The position numbers and the translations under genes are program-made. Shown here one piece after another: positions 38,195-46,532 of a stretch of 47,941 bases of DNA. Position 1 is the stretch's first letter; each line of letters opens with the position of its first letter. Under the pieces are notes generated by a model, which did no database searches, had not been told where the DNA came from, and saw only the letters and a list, made by a program, of their open reading frames with translations. Source of the DNA: a virus; IMG/VR virus record IMGVR_UViG_3300045747_000648, positions 1-47,941 of that record; one strand, 5' to 3'.

Positions 38195-39283
38195 ATGTCC
38201 CTCTTCCGCAGGCAGCTCGATGATGCAACCGTTCAGCGGGCCAGGGTGCTCGACGTGAACGTCACCAACTACACCCTCGTGGTGCAGACGGAGCTGACGC
38301 AGAAGACACTGGCCTGGGTCTCTTGGTCATCCCCCTACATGCACCCCCACAACGGCGAGGGGATCTACTTCATGCCGGAGGTGGGGTCCATCTGCTGGCT
38401 CATGGAGCCATCGGACGGCGGGATGCCCTTCGTGGTGGGCTGGACCTCGCTGCCCGGGAAGGATCGCAGTCACCGCAACCGGAGACTCGATCTCAACCCG
38501 GGGGACATCTACCTCGGCACCCGTGACGAGAACCACATCCTCCTGCGCCGCGGCGGCGTGGTGGAGATCGGGGCCACCCCTCTGGCCCAGCGCCTCTTCC
38601 TCCCAATCAACAACATGATCAAGGACCTCTGCGCGAACTACTCGCTCCAGACCCTGGGCGGAGAGCTGAAGTGGACCGTCGGCATCCCCGAAGAGAACAG
38701 CTACGGGGACCAGCAGACGACCTTCACCATCAACGCCAAGGAGAAGGCCACCGACGTCGAGCACGTGGCTACGGTCCAAATCGGTTCCCACGGAGCTGAC
38801 GAACCTACTATCCTGAGTCTGGTTCTCCGTGCGTCGGGAGATGCAGGCGCAATCGCCAACCTCACGGTCACGGGGAAGAAGTCCGGGGACTTGGACCTGA
38901 AGTCCGAGGGCAAGATCACCTGGAAGGTGACGGGAGACGTGAAGGTGGATGCCAAGAACATCACGCTCACCGCCAAGCAGAAGGCGGCCCTCATCGGCAC
39001 GCAGGTTGCCGAGATGACCGGCGGGCTGGTGAACATCACCTCCAAGTCCGGAGCCGTCGCAGTTGCGGCTGCCGGCGGGATGGTGGTCTCCACCTCTGGG
39101 GCTGGTCCCGCTCTCACAGCGGGGAAGGGTGCTACGGAGAAGGTGCTGCTGGCCACTCCGGAGCTTCTCGCCTGGCTTCAGTCCCACGTCCACAACATCA
39201 TCGCGCCGGTCCCGAACACCCCGACGAGTACCCCTGTTCCTCCCCTCGTCGGCCGCCCCGCCAACAACCTGAAGGCTTCGTAG
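38195..39283 (+). CDS. baseplate/tail spike protein (gp5/gp45/VgrG-like), 362 aa
   Basis: The N-terminal 100 residues form an OB-like domain (VQRARVLDVNVTNYTLVVQT, then PEVGSICWLMEPSDGGMPFVVGW). A middle region and a repetitive beta stretch follow (GKITWKVTGDVKVDAKNITL, TAKQKAALIGTQVAEMTGG), as in the triple-stranded needle of membrane-piercing spikes. The end SHVHNIIAP has the H-x-H apex motif that binds iron in several spikes, followed by a Pro/Thr-rich tail. It starts 3 nt after the RNAP stop, so the two are co-transcribed and perhaps translationally coupled. Confidence 0.83.
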   Translation: MSLFRRQLDDATVQRARVLDVNVTNYTLVVQTELTQKTLAWVSWSSPYMHPHNGEGIYFMPEVGSICWLMEPSDGGMPFVVGWTSLPGKDRSHRNRRLDLNPGDIYLGTRDENHILLRRGGVVEIGATPLAQRLFLPINNMIKDLCANYSLQTLGGELKWTVGIPEENSYGDQQTTFTINAKEKATDVEHVATVQIGSHGADEPTILSLVLRASGDAGAIANLTVTGKKSGDLDLKSEGKITWKVTGDVKVDAKNITLTAKQKAALIGTQVAEMTGGLVNITSKSGAVAVAAAGGMVVSTSGAGPALTAGKGATEKVLLATPELLAWLQSHVHNIIAPVPNTPTSTPVPPLVGRPANNLKAS

Positions 39284-39293
39284 AGAGGATGTC

Positions 39294-41462
39294 ATGGACC
39301 TGTACCTCGACCAGACCCCGAAGAAGGAAGAGGGCCACGAGAAGACTGCGGCCTTCGCCGCGCGCCTCTCGGAGTCGCCGGAGAACTGGCCGCAGGAGCT
39401 GACCAGCGAGCTCTTCAAGCAGCTCCCCTACCTCTCCGACTACGACCTGAACGTGAACCTCGACCGCGCCGACTCGCAGCGCGGCTTCGCCTTCGGGTAC
39501 GCCGACGTCTCGAGCCGCACCGAGCGGCCCGACATCGAGCACGGCGACATGGGCATCCCGCACCTCCGCATCCCGGTCATCGGGATCGAGCGCCAGGTGA
39601 AGCCCTTCTCGGTCTTCCTCGACGGCGACAGCGTCTACCCGCTGACCGAGGAGCGGGTCCGCGAGACCCTCTTCAACCCCTCGACCTTCGATCTCTCGGC
39701 GACGGTTCCCCGCGATCCCAGCCTCATCGAGCCGCTCATGCCCCCGCAGCGCTCCAGCATGGGCCAGGGTGGTGAGACGAAGATGGCTTCCGCCAGGAGC
39801 CTGCTGCACGCCATCGCCCCCACCATCTCCGAGCGCGACGCCAAGGCCTTCATCGAGAAGGTCGCCAACGACGCCCACCTCCGCGCTGGCCTCAAGCGCG
39901 CCGGCGTGGTCGAGGACCTGGTCGAGATCTTCGACAAGACCAAGCGCGCCTCCGCCAACGACCGCTTCGCCTTCATCGCCGAGCAGATCCAGCCGACGGT
40001 GGTCACCCTCCAGAAGCTTCCCGGCGGGGAGTTCCTGGTGAAGCACGCCAACGTCGGGGCGGTGAACCCCGTCACCCTGCGCGGCGAGGCCGTGCCCGAG
40101 GAGGAGGCTGCCGAGGCCATCGGTCCCGAGGCCGCGCAGGCCATGGTGCCGGGGCAGGTCGCCACCATGACCGCCGAGCCCATCGAGCTCGAGGAGGCCT
40201 TCGAGCAGGTGGCGAAGCCCATCGAGACCTTCGGCGAGTACAAGGTCATGGACACCATGGAGAACCAGATCATGGGCTGGGTCTTCCCCATGACGCTGGC
40301 CTGGGACGGCAACTTCACCAAGCAGCCGCTGGCCCTCTTCACCAACGGCTCTGCCTACGCGCTCCAGGACTCCATCGTGGGCGACATGGTGGGCAAGAGC
40401 ACCAACCTGCCGGCCGAGACCAAGCCGGTGGGCGAGGGCGTCCTCTTCACCACCCAGGGCGGCAACGCCATCTGCACCCAGCCCATCACCATCCGCTCGG
40501 CCATGTCCGGCCCCGACGGCTCCCCGACGCTGGTCGCCCTCGACATGATGGGCCAGCACCTCCAGATCTCCTTCTCGGACGGCCTCTCCCAGCCGCAGCG
40601 CATCAGCGATGTGGAGTACGCCTTCCCGAAGACCTGGAACTTCATGCGCCTGAACAACCAGACCCAGCTCCAGGGTGGTGGGCAGGACATGGGCGAGGAC
40701 CCGGCGATGCAGGAGGGCCAGGGCGGCCAGAGCGACGGCGCCCCCAAGCCTCCGGCCAAGAAGCCCGCCGCGGGCAAGCCCGGCGAGAAGAAGGACGCCA
40801 AGGGCGAGAAGAAGCCCGAGAAGAAGGAGAGCAAGCCGGCCGAGAAGAAGGAGAAGCCCACCGTGCAGGTGAACGTGGGCGAGGCGGCCAAGAAGGAGAA
40901 GACCTCCGCCACCCTCTTCTTCAACGGCGCCTTCCAGCTCCAGGGCGGCTGCGGCCTCGACAAGCTGGCGACCGAGTTCCGCTACGACCTCTCCCCGGTC
41001 GATGCCGAGTGCATGCTCGGCCTCCTCGGGGTGGACGGCCTCGTGGCCAAGGCCAAGGTGGCCGAGGCTCGGAGGACCGGCTCGGTGAAGCTGGCGGGCC
41101 TGAAGACCATCACCACCCTCGGCGAGAAGTACCAGGGCGCCACCAAGACCGCGGCCGCGCTGATGGCCGACATGCCGAACCTCCGGGTCGACCTCACCAA
41201 GGAGGCGGCGGAGCTCCAGGACCAGAGCTCGGTCAACAACGTGCTGGCCCTGAACTTCATCAACCCGGAGAACCTGTCGACCTTCATCGACTACATCCCG
41301 GAGCTCGAGCAGACCAGCGAGAAGCTCTCCGAGATGCTGCTCTTCTCCTACCTCGGCATGAACGAGTTGCCCGAGGGCCCGATGGAGCGCAGCATCAAGA
41401 ACATCGAGAACGTCATCTCCGGCCTGAAGAGCGTGGCGGAGACTGGGCCCCGAGAGGACTGA
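39294..41462 (+). CDS. large virion protein candidate with Lys/Pro/Glu-rich linker, 722 aa
   Basis: Three regions: residues 1-160 (tail-like beta content: FGYADVSSRTERPDIEHGDM), a helical middle, then a beta domain (QIMGWVFPMTLAWDGNFTKQ, VGEGVLFTTQGGNAICTQPI). At about 475-525 a highly charged linker of Lys, Glu and Pro (KPPAKKPAAGKPGEKKDAKG) is followed by a C-terminal domain with FFNGAFQLQGGCG. No family identified. Its size and place after the spike suggest a tail or internal virion protein. AGAGGA stands before ATG 39294. Confidence 0.82.
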   Translation: MDLYLDQTPKKEEGHEKTAAFAARLSESPENWPQELTSELFKQLPYLSDYDLNVNLDRADSQRGFAFGYADVSSRTERPDIEHGDMGIPHLRIPVIGIERQVKPFSVFLDGDSVYPLTEERVRETLFNPSTFDLSATVPRDPSLIEPLMPPQRSSMGQGGETKMASARSLLHAIAPTISERDAKAFIEKVANDAHLRAGLKRAGVVEDLVEIFDKTKRASANDRFAFIAEQIQPTVVTLQKLPGGEFLVKHANVGAVNPVTLRGEAVPEEEAAEAIGPEAAQAMVPGQVATMTAEPIELEEAFEQVAKPIETFGEYKVMDTMENQIMGWVFPMTLAWDGNFTKQPLALFTNGSAYALQDSIVGDMVGKSTNLPAETKPVGEGVLFTTQGGNAICTQPITIRSAMSGPDGSPTLVALDMMGQHLQISFSDGLSQPQRISDVEYAFPKTWNFMRLNNQTQLQGGGQDMGEDPAMQEGQGGQSDGAPKPPAKKPAAGKPGEKKDAKGEKKPEKKESKPAEKKEKPTVQVNVGEAAKKEKTSATLFFNGAFQLQGGCGLDKLATEFRYDLSPVDAECMLGLLGVDGLVAKAKVAEARRTGSVKLAGLKTITTLGEKYQGATKTAAALMADMPNLRVDLTKEAAELQDQSSVNNVLALNFINPENLSTFIDYIPELEQTSEKLSEMLLFSYLGMNELPEGPMERSIKNIENVISGLKSVAETGPRED

Positions 41463-41463
41463 G

Positions 41464-42321
41464 ATGCCATCGAAGCACCCTGCGGCGAACTTCCTGAAGT
41501 ACCTCATCATTCAGGACCGCACCATCCCAGACGCCATGATCCAGAGGCGGCTGGAGGAGTGGGGCTTCCTCTCAGCGGACCCCACGCTGCTGCCCATCAT
41601 GAAGGCCGAGATCCCCGCCCCGCCGGCGGGGTTCAACCCGGCTGACCGCACGCACAGGCCCAGCGTGAGGTACCTGCGCGAGCAGCAGGTCTACGAGATG
41701 TTCCACCCCAACGATGCGCTCAACCAGGCGCTCGACCTGCTCAGCTTCCCTGACCAGCGGCTGGTGGCGGAGCAGCTGCTGCTCTCCCGTCTCGACCTCA
41801 AGCTCACCTGCAAGCTGGTGAACGCCAAGCAGAACTGGCACCTGACGGAAGAGGGGCTGGCGATGTACCGGCACTACTTCTGGAACGTGCCGTCCATGAC
41901 CTTCGACGAGTGGGGGCGCTTCCTCTTCAGCCGCACCTCCTACTACGAGCGGTACATGAGCCTGCTCACGGCGCCTCCGAAGCTGGCCTTCTACCACCTC
42001 CGCATCGACCAGCAGATCGACTCGAAGCGGATGATCGAGGACGTGCAGCGCATCGCCCACGAGGCGCTCCTCGAGGTGAGGGAGAAGCCGGGCGTCCCCA
42101 TCGACAAGGTGAAGAGCATCAACCTGCTGGGCAAGGTGGTCATCGAGGCGCACAACGCCCTCGCCACCTCCGACATGGCGCTGAAGGACACCCTCAAGCA
42201 GTTCGAGCAGTGGCGCATGGAGCACCCGCAGATCACGCCTCCGTCCTTGCTCAAGCTGGCCCCAGCGGGTAACTTCTCTGGCTCGGGCATGGAAGACAAG
42301 AAGTCAGACCTCAAGAACTAG
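41464..42321 (+). CDS. hypothetical protein, 285 aa
   Basis: Helical throughout: FLKYLIIQDRTIPDAMIQRR at the start, then a central HLTEEGLAMYRHYFWN, FDEWGRFLFSRTSYYERYMS, and a final long helix. The order HTH-like N-terminus plus oligomerising helices recalls small terminase subunits, but the match is too weak to name. ATG one base after the previous stop. Confidence 0.78.
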   Translation: MPSKHPAANFLKYLIIQDRTIPDAMIQRRLEEWGFLSADPTLLPIMKAEIPAPPAGFNPADRTHRPSVRYLREQQVYEMFHPNDALNQALDLLSFPDQRLVAEQLLLSRLDLKLTCKLVNAKQNWHLTEEGLAMYRHYFWNVPSMTFDEWGRFLFSRTSYYERYMSLLTAPPKLAFYHLRIDQQIDSKRMIEDVQRIAHEALLEVREKPGVPIDKVKSINLLGKVVIEAHNALATSDMALKDTLKQFEQWRMEHPQITPPSLLKLAPAGNFSGSGMEDKKSDLKN

Positions 42322-42329
42322 GAGGCGAC

Positions 42330-42794
42330 ATGAGCTGGGTGGAGCGCAACGAGGCGACCGGGAAGACCGGCGCCAAGGACTCGAAGGACCTCGACGCTGA
42401 GAGGCTGGCCGGTCTCCCCATCATCACCAAGGAAGCGGACAAGGGCGCGATGCCGTTCGAGCCCGTCCGCTTCACGCCGGTGCGGAGCCCCGGCTGCTAT
42501 GAGGCGCAGTTCGCCAAGCGGGACAGCGACGTCATCCTCCACTTCTGGCCGCCGGGCTACAACCAGGCGAAGAGGGACGAGAAGCCGCTGCCTCCCTTCA
42601 AGACGGGCTTCGAGCTCAACCTGAAGGCCATCATGATCTCGGAGTTCGGGAAGGAGAGGGTCCTCTTCCACAACGACCGCGACACCATGGGCGCCTGGTT
42701 CGTCCAGGTGAAGGGCCTGGGCGAGAAGCACTTCTACAGGGACCTCGTGAAGGTCGCCTGCGAGAAGCTGCACTACTCGCTCGGCGGGACCTGA
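42330..42794 (+). CDS. hypothetical protein, 154 aa
   Basis: A beta-rich domain (VRFTPVRSPGCYEAQFAKRD; HFWPPGYNQ) and alpha/beta end with FYRDLVKVACEKLHYSL. Unknown family. AGGAGG is directly upstream of the ATG. Last gene of the second plus block. Confidence 0.78.
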   Translation: MSWVERNEATGKTGAKDSKDLDAERLAGLPIITKEADKGAMPFEPVRFTPVRSPGCYEAQFAKRDSDVILHFWPPGYNQAKRDEKPLPPFKTGFELNLKAIMISEFGKERVLFHNDRDTMGAWFVQVKGLGEKHFYRDLVKVACEKLHYSLGGT

Positions 42795-42799
42795 GAGGT

Positions 42800-42832
42800 A
42801 AGGGGAGGAGGGCCCCGGAGAGCCCTCCCCTT
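42800..42832. terminator. bidirectional terminator between converging genes
   Basis: AAGGGGAGG and CCTCCCCTT pair over 9 bp, with T-runs on each outer side (CTT on plus, and CTT on minus). It occupies the 39-nt space between genes ending at 42794 (+) and 42834 (-). Confidence 0.7.
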
Positions 42833-42833
42833 G

Positions 42834-43418
42834 CTACGACGCCCGACTCTGGCGCGTCGTAGCGATAGCCGTCTCAGCGGCCTCGAGGAACACGTTGAGC
42901 TGGGGCAGGAACTGCACCATCTCGCGGTACCCCTTCAGGCGCTCCTTGCACCCGTGGATGATGCGGAGCTCCTGCTGGATCAGCTGGTTGCGCTGCTCCT
43001 GCGACGACAGGGCGGAGAGGATGCCGGTGTAGCCCCTCTTGCCGTCATCCCTGGTCGTCGTGACGATGGCCCTCTTCGACCGCTGCGGGCCGGGGTCGTC
43101 GATGTAGGTGACTCGGATCACTCGGACGAGAGCTCTCGCCTGAGCGAGCCAGTGCTTCTCGGCTGCCGTGCGGATGTCCCAGTCGAAGTAGTCGTGCAGC
43201 GGAGACCGCTCCTTCTTGGCCTCCTTGACGACGACCTGCGGCGTGACGTTGTGCTTGCCATAGACCAGCTCGAGTCGGCTCAGCTCTCGGGCGTAGATCT
43301 TCCCCTTCCGTCCAGTGACGATCAGGGTCGGCGGGATCAGTGGGTCAGCGGCAGCGGCAGCGCGGCTGGCAGCCAAAGCGGCCACCCTCTGCGCAACTCT
43401 CGTGCGGGACGAGGGCAT
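42834..43418 (-). CDS. hypothetical protein, 194 aa
   Basis: After an Arg/Ala-rich N-terminus come LIVTGRKGKIYARELSRLEL, a basic helix, DYFDWDIRTAAEKHWLAQAR and a C-terminal coiled coil (QEQRNQLIQQELRIIHG). Related proteins are common in phages without a known role. ATG 43418 shares one base with the TGA of the gene before it. Confidence 0.78.
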   Translation of the reverse strand: MPSSRTRVAQRVAALAASRAAAAADPLIPPTLIVTGRKGKIYARELSRLELVYGKHNVTPQVVVKEAKKERSPLHDYFDWDIRTAAEKHWLAQARALVRVIRVTYIDDPGPQRSKRAIVTTTRDDGKRGYTGILSALSSQEQRNQLIQQELRIIHGCKERLKGYREMVQFLPQLNVFLEAAETAIATTRQSRAS

Positions 43419-44155
43419 CACGCCACCCGGAACCGACCGAAGGAGCCGCCCTTCTCGGGCCGCCACTCGGAGAGCCCGACCGAGAAGCCGGCCGTGTTCA
43501 GGAGGTTGGCGATCTCCTCGAGGGTGATGACCCGCGTGTTGAACTCCACGGGGACCTCGATCTTCCAGTTCTCGAACGAGCCGCGGAAGCGGATGTCCGG
43601 GGCGCCGTTCGGGAGGCGGACGACGTCCTGCCGCATGTACGGCACGGCCGGCTTGCCCGTCTTGGCGTCGAGGATGGGCAGGTAGTAGCCCACCACGTGG
43701 AAGGTGCCACGGGCCTTGGTCATCGGGATGCCCAAGTCCTGCCGGCAGGCCGCCACGGAAGCCAGCTTCAGCGCGTTGCCCGGGATGCCAAAGGTGGCAC
43801 CGACGGCGTAGGTCCGCTCGCCCTTCTTCTGGAGCTTCGGCTCCTTGCCGTCGATGACGTAGAGGCTGCCGAGGAAGTCGTTCTCCGGCACCTTCGCCTC
43901 GCGCCCCTGCTTCGGCTTCTTCATGTGAGTGTCGAGGATCTGCTGGATGGACTTCTCGGGGAACCGGTTGGTGCACAGCTCGGTCTCGCCCACGATGGTC
44001 AGGGTCGCCTGGCCGATCTTGAGGGAGGGGATGGTGACCCGCTCCTCGACCGTCTTGCCCGCCTTCTTGCCCTTGCCCTTCGACTGCACCTCGAGGACCT
44101 GATCGACCTGCTCGTTCGTCAGCTCGCTGCCCGTCTTGCTCTTACCGTCCAACAT
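43418..44155 (-). CDS. conserved phage protein, 245 aa, unknown
   Basis: Begins with a Lys/Gly-rich flexible stretch (KSKGKGKKAGKTVEERV). Beta strands follow (SLKIGQATLTIVGETELC), then GIPGNALKLASVAACR, FHVVGYYLPILDAKTGKPAV, and the end SVGLSEWRPEKGGSFGRFRV. This last motif recurs in many phage hypothetical proteins. AAGGAG stands 9 nt before ATG 44155. Role unknown; nucleic-acid binding is conceivable. Confidence 0.82.
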   Translation of the reverse strand: MLDGKSKTGSELTNEQVDQVLEVQSKGKGKKAGKTVEERVTIPSLKIGQATLTIVGETELCTNRFPEKSIQQILDTHMKKPKQGREAKVPENDFLGSLYVIDGKEPKLQKKGERTYAVGATFGIPGNALKLASVAACRQDLGIPMTKARGTFHVVGYYLPILDAKTGKPAVPYMRQDVVRLPNGAPDIRFRGSFENWKIEVPVEFNTRVITLEEIANLLNTAGFSVGLSEWRPEKGGSFGRFRVA

Positions 44156-44186
44156 GGTGATGCTCCTTGTGGTGCTCCCGAGGGAG

Positions 44187-44195
44187 CTTTCGTTG
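44187..44195 (-). promoter_or_regulatory. partial copy of the -35-like element (CAACGAAAG)
   Basis: CTTTCGTTG on the plus strand equals the right half of the bipartite motif, 32 nt before ATG 44155. The partner box is CTTGT at 16-nt spacing and overlaps the Shine-Dalgarno, so this is doubtful as a working promoter of the same kind. A GCTCCC/GGGAGC palindrome lies between the two. Confidence 0.25.
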
Positions 44196-44210
44196 TGGGT
44201 GAAACAACAA

Positions 44211-44240
44211 CGCCCCAAGTCTGTGCGAGCACTTGGGGCG
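44211..44240 (-). terminator. rho-independent terminator at the end of the GACTGCC array
   Basis: CGCCCCAAGT / ACTTGGGGCG, a 10-bp perfect stem with a 10-nt loop, followed on the minus strand by TTGTTGTTTC. It faces a minus-strand transcript coming from the gene-free region, which suggests that region is transcribed. Confidence 0.72.
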
Positions 44241-44298
44241 CTTCGTACGTACGGCCCAGCCATTCCACTACATAGGCGGCCTAGCCGCACCCAGCGTT

Positions 44299-45111
44299 GA
44301 CTGCCTCTACTATCCACGCCTAGCGAACAACTAGACCAGCCGTGACTGCCCAACCACTACGCAACACGCTACGCCAAAGGAGGCCCAGCCTAATCTCGAC
44401 TGCCTGACCATCCCTTGCTTCTCGTTTACGTGCCCGACCTCATCGAGCCGTTCCCGTCCTCGACTGCCTCGTTGCGACTTACCCATCAGAGACGCGACCT
44501 TCCGCAATCGCGCCTAGCCTAGACTGCCACTCTACGCCCGGGTTCGCCTTTGCATGACTCAACAAGTACTGCCATGACTGCCATGACGGTCGAAGCCCAT
44601 GCTTCCAGGCTCCGCCTAACCTCTACTGACGCACCCCACTACTCCGGGCCGATACGGACGTCGCAGTACCTGGACTGCCTGTCCACTACGGACCATTCCC
44701 AACGTGGCAGTTCCACAGCTCGACGTGACTTGCAGTGACTGCACCACCAGTCCGTTCCTTGAGTTGCCATTACCTGCCTTGCGTTGACTGCGTCACCCCG
44801 CTCGACCATGCCAATCCGCAACCGACCACTGCTCAACTCGACGGGACTGCCGTTCCATTCCGCGACCGGATGCGACTCTCCAATCCTTGCCCTGCTATGA
44901 CTGCGCCACCACGTCTCGTGGCGCCGGACGTTGCCCAACCTTGACTTGACGGCCTCTCCTGCCCGCTCCACGACCATCCGGACCGGTCGGGACCTAACGC
45001 TGCCTGGACTGCCGGGACTCTCCAAACTAAGCCCATCCCCGACTAACCAAGACTGCCTCGCCATTCCTTGCATGAACAAGACTCGTCTTACCAATCCTCT
45101 CCAGGACTGCC
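44299..45111 (-). repeat. array of about 16 degenerate units with core GGCAGTC (plus strand GACTGCC)
   Basis: Exact GACTGCC starts at 44299, 44344, 44398, 44462, 44522, 44576, 44673, 44845, 45007, 45051 and 45105. One-mismatch versions are at 44737, 44786 and 44899, and weaker ones at about 44625 and 44948. Spacings are 44-64 bp and fall close to 44, 49, 54, 59 and 64. Between cores the sequence differs in every unit, with C far above G on the plus strand. The region 44241-45191 has no convincing gene and no CRISPR-like long repeats. A terminator bounds it at 44211-44240 and an ATAAG box at 45192-45196. Confidence 0.75.
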
Positions 45112-45191
45112 ACACCACACCAATACAGGTACAAGTAGTACCTGCCATGACGTTGCAGGGCATGAGTAACATCGCATTACCTTGACATCTT

Positions 45192-45199
45192 CTTATCCC
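45192..45199 (-). promoter_or_regulatory. possible promoter box reading into the GACTGCC array
   Basis: Minus strand GGGATAAG; with two further bases it matches the box at 46501-46510 exactly (CTTATCCCTA on plus). A -35 like CAANGAAAG is not visible at the usual distance, so this rests on one half of the motif. Confidence 0.35.
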
Positions 45200-45223
45200 T
45201 ACTACTGAGGGTGAATGGTAAGG

Positions 45224-45245
45224 GGGAGGGGTCGCCGCCCCTCCC
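45224..45245 (-). terminator. terminator of the RNase HII operon
   Basis: GGGAGGGG/CCCCTCCC with a 6-nt loop, starting just after the stop at 45248 on the minus strand and followed by CTT. Confidence 0.65.
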
Positions 45246-45247
45246 GC

Positions 45248-45532
45248 CTACGCCGCCCGGCTCTTGCCGAGCAGCGCCTGCTCCATCTCCTGCTGGGTCT
45301 TCAGAATCTCCTTCAGGTGGTTGTCCAGCTTGTCCATGCGCTGGAAGAGAGACCCGAGCTGGCAGCGCATCATGTAGAGCATCTTCACGAGGGGCCAGCT
45401 CAAGAGGCCAGCCCTCACGTAGGCGCCGCAGTCCTCACAGAGGGCGAGCGGCGCTTCCTTCGAGACCCAGTCTTCCTGCCCCAGCTCCACCGGGGCGTCG
45501 CAGAGGAGACAGGGCTGCACGCAGTTGCTCAT
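45248..45532 (-). CDS. zinc-knuckle plus coiled-coil protein, 94 aa
   Basis: CLLCDAPVELGQ and LCEDCGAYVRAG form a zinc ribbon. A membrane-free helix with Met (VKMLYMMRCQLGSLFQRMDK) runs into a coiled coil (HLKEILKTQQEMEQALL). Unknown role. ATG 45532 overlaps the upstream stop (ATGA). Confidence 0.76.
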   Translation of the reverse strand: MSNCVQPCLLCDAPVELGQEDWVSKEAPLALCEDCGAYVRAGLLSWPLVKMLYMMRCQLGSLFQRMDKLDNHLKEILKTQQEMEQALLGKSRAA

Positions 45533-45750
45533 GGCAGCGTCACCCTCGCCGCGATCCGCTCCGGCTTGCATGGCTGGGCGGCACAGAAGACGCGGAGCTT
45601 CTGGTGCTCCACATCGAAGCCGTACCACCAGCCAGACGGTGCCGCGATGACCTTCTTGTCGGTGTGGTCGAAGCTGGCATGCGCGACGTTCACCGTGTGG
45701 GAGTAGTTGCAGTTGCTGCACTGGAACATCACGACATTGGAAACGCTCAT
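45529..45750 (-). CDS. small zinc-binding protein, 73 aa
   Basis: CSNCNYSHTVNVAH near the start and CAAQPCKPE near the end give four Cys in a ribbon-like layout, with a beta core (GWWYGFDVEHQKLRVFC). Function unknown. AAGGAAG upstream; ATG overlaps the RNase HII stop. Confidence 0.76.
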   Translation of the reverse strand: MSVSNVVMFQCSNCNYSHTVNVAHASFDHTDKKVIAAPSGWWYGFDVEHQKLRVFCAAQPCKPERIAARVTLP

Positions 45751-46358
45751 GGCTTCCTTCCCATCACCTTCCGGCAGTAGCGCCAGCGATGGAGGTACTT
45801 GGTGGTGTCCTGCTTGTCGATGAGCAGGCCGTAAGCGTGAATGGCCTTCTCGTGGTCTGGGCTCCCGTAGCCCTTGTTGTCTTCGAAGTGGTACTCGGGG
45901 AACTGCTTGCCGTAGTCCACCATCATCGTGTCTCGCAGGTGCTTGGCGATCATGCTGGCCGCGGAGACTTCGATGTGGTTCACGTCGGCCTTGGGCTCGA
46001 CGATCTGCTTGCCGCCGTACCTGCCAACGTGGTTGCTGCCGTCCACGATGAGCGTGGCTGGTGGCACCTTCAGCTCGGCGAGTGCTCGGGCGTAACAGAG
46101 CTGAAGCGCCGAGCTGACTCCCAGGGTGTCGATCTCCCAGGGCCACGCCCACCCCATGCCCACGTCCTCGCAGACGGAGATGAGAACGGGGTAGGCGGCG
46201 GCACGCTGCTTCTCGGTGGTCTGCTTCGAGTCCTTGATGCCAGCCGGAAGCAGGCCTCGAGTGTTGTCGTTGAAGACGGCTACGACAGAGATGATGGGTC
46301 CCGCCCAGCTGCCGTAGCCGACCTCGTCGATCCCTCCGACGCCCTTTCCATAGGTCAC
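45747..46358 (-). CDS. rnhB: ribonuclease HII, 203 aa
   Basis: Cleaves RNA in RNA-DNA hybrids, for instance primers and misincorporated ribonucleotides. Motifs: GIDEVGYGSWAGP with the Asp-Glu catalytic pair, IKDSKQTTEKQR (the DSK motif), ATLIVDGSNHV with the third Asp, and EVSAASMIAKHLRD with the fourth acidic residue and the conserved SAAS-x-x-AK stretch. Length is normal for RNase HII. GTG start overlaps the upstream stop. It may remove primers laid by the phage primase, since the phage polymerase lacks a 5' nuclease. Confidence 0.93.
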   Translation of the reverse strand: MTYGKGVGGIDEVGYGSWAGPIISVVAVFNDNTRGLLPAGIKDSKQTTEKQRAAAYPVLISVCEDVGMGWAWPWEIDTLGVSSALQLCYARALAELKVPPATLIVDGSNHVGRYGGKQIVEPKADVNHIEVSAASMIAKHLRDTMMVDYGKQFPEYHFEDNKGYGSPDHEKAIHAYGLLIDKQDTTKYLHRWRYCRKVMGRKP

Positions 46359-46483
46359 CGGAGACGTTCTCCCTGCCTTCTTCCATTGGCGAGGCCGTCC
46401 GCGTAGCCCGCGATGGCGCCACTGATGGTGCCGAGGAAGATGCCAATCAGGATTCCGATTCCAACTCCGTCAGCAAAGGTCAT
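46355..46483 (-). CDS. tiny membrane protein, 42 aa
   Basis: MTFADGVGIGILIGIFLGTI continues as a Gly-rich transmembrane helix (SGAIAGYADG) and ends with a basic tail (RRQGERLR), an N-out/C-in type single-pass protein. GGAGG precedes ATG 46483 and the promoter-like motif lies 18 nt further upstream. The stop overlaps the RNase HII GTG. A holin-like role is possible, but only the topology supports it. Confidence 0.68.
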   Translation of the reverse strand: MTFADGVGIGILIGIFLGTISGAIAGYADGLANGRRQGERLR

Positions 46484-46500
46484 GTGTGTTCCTCCAGCAC

Positions 46501-46532
46501 CTTATCCCTACGGCGCCGAGTTCCTTTCTTTG
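46501..46532 (-). promoter_or_regulatory. bipartite promoter-like motif, site 3
   Basis: Plus strand CTTAT-N16-TCCTTTCTTTG: CTTAT and CTTTCNTTG at the same distance as in sites 1 and 2, only the GA in front is changed. On the minus strand the ATAAG box is 18 nt before ATG 46483. Confidence 0.5.

Noticed and set aside
44164-44195. Fourth copy of the bipartite promoter motif
   Set aside because: CTTTCGTTG is present but the second box is CTTGT at a spacing 2 nt shorter and falls on the Shine-Dalgarno of the gene at 44155; listed only as a partial element.
44299-45111. CRISPR array
   Set aside because: The shared element is only 7 bases with variable spacing; CRISPR repeats are 23-40 bases and nearly identical. 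No cas1 or cas2 is present, and the Cas4-like nuclease is a recombination enzyme by context.
44639-45172. 177-residue minus-strand open frame across the GACTGCC array
   Set aside because: The core repeats fall in all three frames because spacings are not multiples of 3; there is no clear Shine-Dalgarno, composition is unlike neighbouring proteins, and no domain is seen.
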